64,000 bases of DNA from Monodelphis domestica (Eukaryota; Chordata; Mammalia; Didelphimorphia; Didelphidae). The DNA is taken from positions 64,428,607-64,492,606 of the forward strand of contig NC_077227.1 of NCBI RefSeq assembly GCF_027887165.1. The letters are read 5' to 3'. Shown piece after piece: positions 21,995-31,654 of the stretch. The notes beneath the pieces were generated by a model. It had not been told where the DNA came from. It ran no database searches and saw only the letters and a list, made by a program, of their open reading frames with translations. The translations under genes were made by a program, and so were the position numbers. How positions within the stretch are numbered: position 1 is the stretch's first letter; every line of letters starts with the position of its first letter.

Positions 21995-23219
21995 TACATT
22001 CTGCATGCTGAATGCACAAGTCTTTCATTTCTTTGTTTAATGTATTTAAAATGTAGGATCATTTGGATCTTATAATGTCAGAAAACATATGATGAATATT
22101 GTTATTAATGTAATTGGGAAAATAAAATATCTGAGCAAAGAAAAAATAAAAGCATAATAAAATAAAATGTAGGATCATGGTGTTAAGTCTGGAGTCAAGA
22201 GGTCTTGGATTCAAATTTGAACTCGGATACTTCCTAACTTTGTGACCTTAGGGAAGTCATCCCTACATTTGGTAAATGAGAAAATTTAGGATCAAAGGGC
22301 TCATAGGCCATAAAATTAGAGTTGAAAAAGACCTTACAATTTCATCTAGTTCAAGGATTCTTATTCAGAAAGCATGGAACATGGAGTGAAAGCGATAGAG
22401 GTACAGCTGAGTGTTTGGGAGGGGCATTGCCATGCTACAGAAAGTGACTTCACTTGTGGTGCCTGCCTTCTGACCTATGGAGAACATTGACTTTATGGAA
22501 AATACTGTGATAACTTACTAAGGACAGTGGTCTGTCAAGAAACCCATGTATTTGGAAATCGATTTGTTTCTTCCAAAGCACAAGAAAAGAAGGCAACTGT
22601 CTTTCTCAGCCCTGCAGCTTGCAAAGGAAAAGCCAGAAATCTTTTTGAATGCTATATTTATCCAGCATGGATGTGATTGTAGTAAAGACAGATAATGAAA
22701 ACAAGCCAAGAAACTACTGAAAATCTGGTGAAGCCTATGAAGCCTTTCTAAGAAAATTTTGCAAATTCATAATTGGAGGAAATGCTAAATTTCAAGTAGA
22801 GCTTAGTGAAAATAAAGTTGCAAGGTTTTCTTCAATGAAATCCTTTAAAATCTACACATGGACTGAGTGGAGCCTAGACTAAGGACCTCTGATCTGGCCC
22901 AACCCTGTCATTGATCAGATGAAGAAACCAAAGTTCAGAGTGATTGATCTGGAGTTACACAGAGAGTGAGGATTGAATCCAAGCTCCCTAACTTGAAATA
23001 TAGATTACTTTCCACTGGGTCATGCTGACAATAGATGCTACAGTGTCTAATAAAATATAAATTAGTTTAGAAAGTTACAAACTCATGTTTGTAATTGTGT
23101 ATTTTAGCAATCAGTGAATCCTTTGAATACAACTACTGGCATGTTGGGGATTTGGCATGAAATGCCCTTTACATTGAAGAGGAGTCTTCATGCTTAAACA
23201 TACTAGGAATGGTGCTCTG
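21995..23219. other. Gene-free stretch with MIR-like fragments
   Basis: Short MIR/SINE-like pieces lie near 22170-22265 (tcaagaggtcttggattcaa) and 22890-23010 ('gatgaagaaaccaaagttca'). I see nothing else I can name. Confidence 0.4.
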
Positions 23220-23504
23220 ACTTGGACACAGGCTCTGAAATCAGATACAAAAGTGTATGTTGAAAAATATTTATAGCAGCTCTTTTTGTGGTGGCAAAGA
23301 ACTGGAAACTGACGAGATAGCCATCATTTGGGGAATGGCTATGATATATTTTTTGTGGGATGGTTGTGATATATAATTGTAGTGGGTTGTTATTGTGCCA
23401 CAAGAAATGACAAACAAGATCACAAAAATATCTGGAAAGACTTATATGAAGGGATGCAAAGTGAATCAGAACCAGGAGAATGTCATACAAAGTGATGTCA
23501 ATAA

Positions 23505-23727
23505 TGTAATGTAATGTAATATAAGGTTTAGTCTGGTGGTAAAGAGAGAGAAGGAGAAAAAGTAGAGACCTTCCCTCTCAAAGCAGGGTTCAGTAGAGAC
23601 AACTGCTCTTTAGCTTGGCCAAGGGAGAGGAGAAAGGGAGTGAGTAGTTCCCCCCTTCAGTCCCCCCTCAGCTATGGATGCTCAACCACAAACTGCCTCT
23701 TGATTTCCCTCTATTACTAAAGTCTTT

Positions 23728-23779
<52 letters not shown>

Positions 23780-24360
23780 ACACCCCCCCCAAGCTGGAAC
23801 TGGTTTTCACTCACACTAGAGTCAGTTGGGGAAAAAAGACAAATGTTATTTTAACTGATCAATTTGGGACTAACACAGGGAAATGGCTGTGGGAAGGGTT
23901 TTGTGAGGAAAGAGGGAATGGTGTCCCGAGCTACCCTTACCTCCCTCCTCAAGTTGAGGAACCCAGGCCTTGGCAGTCTTGGGCCCCTGAAAGATTCAGG
24001 CTTGGATGGCCCTGGTCTTTGTCCCCCTGGGCACTGTTCAAGCCCAGAGCACCAGGAGCTGTCAGGTGATCTTGTCAGTTGCTTGGTGTCTTCTCCAACT
24101 GGCCTCTTCAGTTGGGAATTGGTGGGGGGAAGGGTGTCCAATCACCAGGAGAAAGATGTAAGTCTTTCCTCATGAGCAAAGTCTTGACCAGCCCTATCCT
24201 TAGGCTGTCTCAGGATTGAAAGGTAACTGCCTCACTGACAGAAAACTCTTGCCCTCTCAAGATTCCAGAACATTTCCTTGAGCCCCTCCCCCACTGTGGC
24301 TGAGGCTCCAGCAATTTCCCCACTATAACTCCAGTTCTAGGGTTTGAAACCTCTATCACA
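23505..24360. repeat. Solo LTR with 6-bp target-site duplication
   Basis: The segment begins TGTAATG, ends TATCACA and is flanked by CAATAA on both sides (23499-23504 and 24361-24366), inside an old L1. TG...CA termini with a 6-bp duplication fit a solo LTR, and a 6-bp TSD fits class II ERVs. It contains a (GA)n run at 23731-23777. The orientation is unknown. Confidence 0.65.
23731..23777. repeat. (GA)n microsatellite
   Basis: A perfect GA run within the solo LTR. Confidence 0.9.
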
Positions 24361-24620
24361 CAATAATGTATGGTGATCAACTGTGAATGACGTCACTATT
24401 ATCAACTAGGCAAGAACCCAGGATAGCTCCAAGAGACTCATGATGAAAAAGGATACCAACATAGAAGGAATAGGAGTCCAAATGCAAATTGAAACATACC
24501 ATTTTTTACTTTATTTCCTCCATGAATTTTTCTATGTATAATCTATGTAATATTATTTGCCTTTTTGGAGAGGGGTAGAAGGGAGAGAAAAAAGAATGAA
24601 ATATAGATTTTTGGATGTAG

Positions 24621-27003
24621 CTAATGAGAGAATTTGTTTCTCTTAGCTGAGCATATTTATTATAATTTATTACATATTTATAACAAATCATTTATCTAAT
24701 AGTTCTATTATATATCATATATATATACACATAAGAAAAGAAAATAAATGATAACTCATTTCAAAAGCCTGCCTCAAACACTAGAGCCTGAGTGAGCCAC
24801 TTAATCTCCCCATACTACAGTTTCCTCATCTGTAAAATGGTGGAATTTGATTAAATGACTTCTGAAGTATTTCCATTTCTAAGTCAATGATCCTGTGCTC
24901 TCTTCCATTTTGCCTTTCTCCCCTCTCTCATTCCCTTTTCCATACCATCTCCTATTTTTAATGTTTAGCTATGAGTCCCTTAAAGATTGTCCTGGGATGA
25001 AGATAATGATGCATTTCAGATTGTGGGTTAAGAACATGAAGATTAAGCTCACTTAGTAAAAAAAGATATTTGCCATTTGACCCAGCTAAGCCACTATTGG
25101 GTCTATAACCCCAAAAGATCAGAGATAGAAACAAAAATTTGTATAACATTTATTTTGTTATTTCAAAGAACTGAAAACTAAGGAAGTATCCATCAAAAGG
25201 GAAATGACAGAATGATTACAATTATAATATATCAAATATTATTTTACTGTAGGAAATTAGAAAAGGGATGATTTCAGAAAAATCTAGACGTGAAGAGAGG
25301 ATGGCCAAGAGAACAATGTATACAAAAATAACATTGTTATAAAGAAAAACAGCTTTGAGAGAATTAAGAATGGAATGGCCGACCAAGATTTTTAAGAACT
25401 AATAATGAAGCACAGTGTTCAAGATGAAGAATAAGAAATATTTTTCCTACACAGCTAATATTGGAAATTTTTTTGCCTGATTAGATAAGTGTTAAAAGTA
25501 TTTTTTTAACTGAAGAAATATAAGGGAGTAGGGGCATTAAAAGTAGAATAATAAAAATAAAGACAACAGAAATGTTATTTAAAGAGTGATTTGTGAGTGT
25601 CTACCTCTGTTAGAAGTCTCTCTACATTGATGAAATTACAGTTGGGGGAGGGGGGTCCTGAGATTGGATGAGAGGGTACTGGGAAGAACTATCAATATAT
25701 TATCAATGTTGTGTGCAACCAGGATTCTTGAGGGTCCACCAGAGGGAGCAATTGACTTGAGGAAGAGATGGGAGAAACTACAGGCTTTCTTGACTCAATT
25801 AAGTGTCTCTGAGGTAAAGAAATCATAGGATGCTGTTAAAAATAAAAAATGTATAGGAAGGAGAAGAAGAGGGTAGTGTGTGCTATCATTAAAACTCTGC
25901 TGCTTTCTTGTGTTGAAATAAATTATAAAGTCCGCCCTTGAAGAAGAGGAAGTTAGGCTTCTTAAGAAAGGTTGCGCAATAAGATATGGACATAAATGAA
26001 TCAATGAATGAAGAAATATTTATTAATCACTTACTTTCCCAGTGCAGTTAAGAGTGCTGAGACTACAGGTATACAGTGCAGACAGCCTCTGCCTTTAAGG
26101 ATCTCACATTCTAATAAAGAAAACAACACACAAAGAGAAGTGGCCAGAGAGGAACACTTTGGTCCAGCAATTTTCAGGGATGATGAGGAAAATGAGGTTG
26201 TAGGGAAATAGGTGAAAATATTCCTTTCATGAACAATGGCAGAATTGATGTGATCATGGTTAATGGTTCCATATCTTTAGGGAAGAGGGAAGGAAGAGAA
26301 GGGAAATTATAGAAAAGGGGGAAAAGAAAATGTAGCTGATATGTCTATGTAGAAGATAGAGAGAGTTAGGAAAGAAGTGACACATGGCTGGTGCTTTTCT
26401 TGAAATAGTATCCAGGAGAAGAGGAGAAAGAGTAACAAATGATGGTGTCTGGATACTCCAAATTAGGCTACTATTTTCCTTCCTTGGTCTGATATAGAAT
26501 AGGGAACACAGTTGTTCTTGCTCATATACCTAGGTTTTAGAGGGGCCTCAGAGGTCTTCTGGCTTTATAGATGAGGAAATTGAGGCTCGAGGATGTTAAC
26601 TGTCAACCAAGTTAACACAAGTAGTAAATATCAAAGGTGGGTTTTGACTCAAAGTTCTCTGACTATAGAGACTTTGAAGATCCAAGTGGGTATTCAATTC
26701 AGGGATTCAAATTGCAATCCTTCCTCCTATTCAAATCCTGTCCATGTAAAACTTATATAAAGGATAATTATTAGGACTGTGTTCAGAAGAAAAAAAAAAG
26801 AAATATCAGCTCTATCTAACTCCAAATGGCCCTTGAGAGTAGAACTAGAACCAATGGATAGAAAATGCAGGAGCAGATTTTGGTTCAATATAGAAAAAGA
26901 TTTCAGTTTAATGTAGAAAAAAAACCTTCCCAACCATTAGAACCATTTAAGAGGAGAATGGAGTACCTCATAAGGTTCCCCCCTTCCTGATAGTTTTCAA
27001 TTA

Positions 27004-27005
<2 letters not shown>
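24621..27005. other. Gene-free stretch
   Basis: I recognise no exon. MIR-like pieces lie near 24770-24880 and 26540-26660. The rest is AT-rich and unassigned. Confidence 0.4.

Positions 27006-27010
<5 letters not shown>

Positions 27011-27080
<70 letters not shown>
27011..27080. repeat. (TA)n microsatellite
   Basis: A perfect TA run of about 70 bp. Confidence 0.95.
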
Positions 27081-27086
<6 letters not shown>

Positions 27087-27334
27087 CACTTGTCAGGAAC
27101 ATTATACAGGGGATTGACATTCATAGAAGCATAGATCACCAATTTAGAGTTGAAAGAGTTCCCAAAGGTCATCTAGTCCAACATTTCCTCATTTTACAAA
27201 AGAGAAACTGGAGATCCAAAAAGAAGTGATTTGCCTAAAGCTCTTTCCATTGCCTTGTACAAGTTGCATTAAGAGTTTCTAAATTCCCTTTTCACCTCTA
27301 AGATTTTATGAATGGCAAGATTGTTCTGAAGTAC

Positions 27335-27490
27335 AGTAACATGGTCTGGTGGAAAGAGAACTGATTTTGGAGTCAGAAGACTTGTATTCAAATCCTAGCT
27401 CTGTCCTTTATTGCCTGTGAGACTTTGGCTAAGTCATTTCATCACTCAGATTTCCAATTTCCTTATCTTCAAACTGAGAAGAGTGGATTA
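27335..27490 (+). mobile_element. MIR/THER-like SINE
   Basis: The phrases 'tttggagtcagaagacttg', 'tattcaaatcctagctctg' and 'tggctaagtcatttcatc' follow the MIR-type order. Confidence 0.6.
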
Positions 27491-27814
27491 AGTGAACTCT
27501 AAAATCACCTTCAATTTGAAAATACCATTATTTTAAAATACATTAAAGACAGTCTAAATCACCCTAAATCATAAATTCATAAGAGGGAGCTCTTGGCCCA
27601 AAGGAGAGAGGAAGATGAAAGAAAAATATGAGACTACCCTGGAGGAAATATTGGTAGGATCTGTCAAGAAGGAAGGACAAAGGGAGGAGGGCAAAATCTA
27701 TGGTTCAATGCATTTACTACAGATAGGTGGGGGAAAATAGTAAATAATGAAGAGAAAGATGTAAATTGGTATTAAAAATAAAAAGTGTATACTCTTATAT
27801 TGGAAGAATTTGAG

Positions 27815-28041
27815 AAGGAAGAGGAAGAAGAAGAAGAAGAAGAAGAAGAAGAAGAAGAAGAAGAAGAAGAAGAAGAAGAAGAAGAAGAAGAAGAAGGAGG
27901 AGGAGGAGGAGGAGGAGGAGGAGGAGGAGGAGGAGGAGGAGGAGGAGGAGGAGGAGGAGGAGGAGGAGGAGGAGGAGGAGGAGGAGGAGGAGGAGGAGGA
28001 GGAGGAGGAGGTGGGGAAGGGGGAGGGAAGAGGAGGAGGAG
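27815..28041. repeat. (GAA)n followed by (GGA)n purine tract
   Basis: About 75 bp of GAA repeats change sharply at about 27895 into about 115 bp of GGA repeats, followed by a purine-rich edge. The + strand is almost purely purine for about 225 bp. Any open frame across it is a by-product of the repeat. Confidence 0.95.
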
Positions 28042-28844
28042 TTAACAACTGGTAAAGAAGATTGTACCTCAGAAGTGGATTAGAGTTTCTAGAGTAAGAT
28101 TTAATAAAAAGGAATGAGAGGCTTCAGGCCAGAAATATATCTAATAAGAGCTAACTGAGTTTGTCTGGTATATAGAAAGCCTAATCAATGGGTAGAATTT
28201 GGTATTGGACCTGTCATTTCATCTAGATAAGGAACCCACAGGGAGGAAACTCCTTATGCTAAAATTGGAAAGGAAGGGAGATAAAAAAAATGTTATATAT
28301 CCACCACTCTAGATACTATAGAGATTAGCTACAGTGTAGGAAGAAACAGTTAAAACACCCAGAAATTCAAAAGTCAAAATCTAAGAAAAAAATCCAAGCA
28401 AAAAACCCATAGCTCACACTATTTATTACAATAAACTCCAGTAGTTTCATGTCTTAAAATATAAAAGATTATCTTATAAACAAGAAATAAAAAGAGAAAG
28501 GGAAGATAGACATTTCAAAACTATGAATAGAAGAAAGAATTCCTCTTTATACAAGGGTAGAGGTGATTATAAAATATAAAGGACAATTTTAGTTCCTTAA
28601 AATTTCTGATCTTGCACAAAACAAATCAATGCTTTGATTGTGCAAGTAAGAATTATTAGGGAAATAGTTTACTTAATGGAATTTTTGGAGCAAATTTCTG
28701 AGAAAAAGTTCTCTTGATATTTATTTTGTTTCACTACTCTTAATGTTTACAGGAGAGGACTTTGGCAGAGAAAGGGAAGCAGGAGATGGGAGGTGATATT
28801 AAAATAAAAGGAAAGAAAGAAAAGTCTATCAATGGAGCAAATAC

Positions 28845-28980
28845 AGAGAACCTGGATTCAAATCTGTTCTCAGACAATTCCTAGCTATATGACCCTGGGC
28901 AAGTCACTTAATTCTAATTGCCTTATCCTTGCCATTCTTCTGTCTTAAAACTGACACTAAGAAAGAAATTGTGTTTAAAA
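28845..28980 (+). mobile_element. tRNA-derived marsupial SINE (5'-truncated)
   Basis: It contains 'tgaccctgggcaagtcactt' and ends in 'aaaaaaac'. Its head is missing. Confidence 0.7.
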
Positions 28981-29584
28981 AAACATACAGAACACAGGAT
29001 ACAGAGAGTAATAGGGATTACAAACAACAGCTATATTGTTGCTATTGAGTTTGATTTACTATGTACTTTTAAAATATTTGATGTAACTTCACTGTTTCTT
29101 ATACTATCCTCTTTATTCTTTGTACATCAAAATTTTTGTCTTCCTTGATGTTTCTTAAATTCACAATCTAATATTAAGAACTAGGGCTGTAGCTGCTGGG
29201 ACATGGTACTCCCTCTTTTTACATTAAAGGGCTCACAGCTCTGGATCTATGCTTATGGTCCAACCATGATTAATCTTAGGAAGAACCCAGTCTCTAATGA
29301 GAGATTAGAATCTCATTTCTCATATTCTTTGACTTAATTATGTCCCTCCTTCTAGTACTTAAGTTTTCAGTTTTGGTTCACTTAGGTCAACTAGAGTTAT
29401 CTAGGTTCATCTATCTGGGCCTACCCAAAAGTAGAAGTAGGAATCAGATATGTGATACAGTTTTTTTTTTTAATTTTCTACACACAAAAGCCCTTTCAGC
29501 TCTGAAATTCTGTCTCTGTGATTCTCTTTCAGTCTGCCAGTATCCCTTGAGAGCAGTGAGAATAAGAGTTTGATATTTGGTTCA

Positions 29585-29780
29585 GTTGTTTATTAATCTG
29601 TGGAAGCAGGACAAGGACAGAGGTCCACCCTGTTAACATACTAATGAACACAGAGGTGATTTTGTACATCCTCATGAATCCAACCTCTTCCCCCCTATCT
29701 CTGGCCTAAAAAAGAGGACACTCTGTTGTGTTCTTTCTTTCCTGTGGGCCCCCAGGTGAGTTTCCGAGCAGAAGGTGAGT
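29585..29780 (+). promoter_or_regulatory. Candidate MBL1 promoter and 5' non-coding exon
   Basis: The sequence shows a FOXA-type site TGTTTATT (29587-29594), an HNF4-type DR1 (AGGACA-G-AGGTCC, 29614-29626), an HNF1-like GTTAACATACTAAT (29632-29645) and a TATA-like CTAAAAAA (about 29706-29713). Two consensus donors GTGAGT follow, at 29756 and 29775. The first coding exon of MBL1 has an AG acceptor (29 kb side) nine bases before its ATG, so an upstream non-coding exon is required. Liver factors fit the hepatic expression known for MBL. The assignment is inferred. Confidence 0.35.
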
Positions 29781-30204
29781 CTGTGGAACTGGGGTCAAAG
29801 GTCTGTGTATTTAACTTCATTTTAGGAAGGGAACTTTCCATAAGATTATCAGGTAAACTTTTTATCTGTAACTAGATCCAGGTTCAAAGATCTTTCCATT
29901 TTTATATCCTGCATTTATTTTTTTTTAGGTCTCTTGGTGTCCTTTGGAAGTCTTGAACGCATTAGAGACAGGCCAGATTTGTTGCAGGTAAAAGGGGGGA
30001 GGGGGGGCATGGAATTATCTGATCTCCTACAGAAGGATTAGCAACCTTTTTTTTGACCCAGGGACACCCTGGAAAGGACAGTATTTGCAAAATTTGGGGG
30101 TAGGTCTAAACCATATGCAGAAATGAAGATAGGAGAAAGGAAGGGAGGGAGAAAAGAAAAGAAGGGAAGGAAAGGAAAGGAAAGGAAAGAAAAGAAAAGA
30201 AGGG

Positions 30205-30360
30205 AAGGAGAGGAGAGAAGAGGAGAGGAGAGAAGAGGAGAGGAGAGGAGAGGAGAGGAGAGGAGAGGAGAGGAGAGGAGAGGAGAGGAGAGGAGAGGAG
30301 AGGAGAGGAGAGGAGAGGAGAGGAGAGGAGAGGAGAGGAGAGGAGAGGAGAGGAGAGGAA
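30205..30360. repeat. (GGAGA)n microsatellite
   Basis: A nearly perfect pentanucleotide purine array, preceded by a degenerate A/G-rich lead from 30123. Confidence 0.95.
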
Positions 30361-30537
30361 GGGGAAGGAGAAAGAGAAGGAAAAAGGAGAGAAGTAAAAA
30401 CAAAAATGAGATTTAAAAGCATTTTCCAAGTTCTGATTATGGAGGGGGGGTCTCAATGGATTTTAAACTTTAATAACTTCAGAAGTAAAAATGATTTTTA
30501 AAAAGCTTTTAAAATCATTCAAAAGTTTATTTACTTT

Positions 30538-30751
30538 CTTTAAAAAAAAAAACCTTACCTTCTGCCTTCGAATCAATACCATATATTAGTTCCAAGGCAG
30601 AAGAGTGGTAAGGGCTAGGCAATGGGGGTTAAGTGACTTGCCCAGGGTCACACAGCCAGCAAGTATATGAGGTCAGATTTGAACCCAGGACCTCTCATCT
30701 CTAAACCTGGCTCTCAATCCACTGAGATTCCCAGATCTTACAGCTGCCCCC
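30538..30751 (-). mobile_element. tRNA-derived marsupial SINE
   Basis: A full-length copy on the - strand, with a poly-T end near 30541 and 'aagtgacttgcccagggtca'. AAAGTTTATTTACTTT flanks it at 30522-30537 and 30752-30767. Confidence 0.85.
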
Positions 30752-31455
30752 AAAGTTTATTTACTTTTTGTTGCACTTAGTTCTGCTAAGATTATAAATG
30801 CAATCCTTCCAGTCAATGAGCATCAGTGAAAGTCTTTACAAAGTTAAAAAGTTGAATGGAGAGATATAAAACATAAGAGTCTATGCATAGTATGCTGATT
30901 TTTAATAAGAAATCCATGAATTATTTTTCAAATTAAATATCCTTTCCACTGGAGGGGTGGGGGGTGGTTGTGGCATTTGTGCTTCTGAGATAACTAAAAC
31001 TTAAACTTACACTAAGACTTTTGAGACACCTTGTTTATCCAATCTCATGCTAAGAACTGTAGATGACTCTGGAAAGTAGAAGATATGTGGAATAAATGAG
31101 TATACATAGTGTGTGAGCTGGAGAGGCAAGACGTGCCTGTTTTTAAGAACAGAACAGGAAAGAAGCCAGGATAAATAGGGTAGGAACTAGCTTACGGAAT
31201 GGTTTCCAAATTAATTTGAATTGATTAACCTTGTAGGCAACAGAGATTCAATAAGATACTGATCAAAGGACTGGCAGGATCCAAAGCAATGAAATTAGAA
31301 ATGCTATGTACAGGCTGCTTTGGAAGGAAAAGAGAAAGTTGGTGGCAGCACCGCTAGGAGGAGACAATAATGAGGAGGGAAATAACAAGGATGGTTGAAG
31401 ACCTCTGCTATTGGTCTTTCTAAAACAATTGACCTCAACTTTTTCCCCATTCCAG

Positions 31456-31654
31456 GTTTGAAGGATGGCTCTCTTTTCCTGGGTCACATTCCTCCTCCTC
31501 ATCATGATAAAGACTAACTACTCAGAGACAATTGTGAGTGAGAAAACAGAGCATACCTGTTGTTGTTCCCTGGTTTCTTGTGGTACCCCTGGGGCAAATG
31601 GAGCTCCTGGAAAAGATGGAAGAGATGGACTCAAGGGAGAAAAAGGAGAACCAG
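31456..31654 (+). CDS. MBL1: MBL1 coding exon 1 (signal, Cys-rich end, first collagen triplets)
   Basis: An acceptor (tccag) ends at 31455 and the ATG is at 31465. The exon encodes the signal peptide (hydrophobic FLLLIMI, likely cleavage after NYS), an N-terminal end with three adjacent Cys plus a fourth, and eight Gly-X-Y triplets including GKDGRDG and GEKGEPG. The donor is CAG|GTACAG, after the first base of a Gly codon (phase 1). The first nine bases are 5' UTR. Confidence 0.88.

Larger units (their letters stand above)
23220..24620 (+). mobile_element. Old L1-like LINE 3' end, split by an LTR
   Basis: The part 23270-23500 reads like the L1 ORF2 tail, with 'LFVVAKNWK' and 'FGEWL'. It resumes at 24361 with the old L1 3' UTR phrase 'gtatggtgatcaactgtg'. 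The two halves are continuous apart from the 856-bp insertion. Confidence 0.6.

Noticed and set aside
21720-22062. Arg-Glu and Leu-Ser repeat frames
   Set aside because: By-products of the (GA)n SINE tail.
23864-24175. 103-codon + strand frame, GC-rich
   Set aside because: It lies wholly inside a solo LTR bounded by a 6-bp duplication.
27785-28055. Open frames of poly-Glu/Gly/Ser across the purine tract
   Set aside because: They are by-products of the GAA/GGA repeat, with no splice or promoter context.
30027-30456. Open frames on both strands of the GGAGA array (also 49972-50408)
   Set aside because: Repeat-derived, in several frames on both strands at once.
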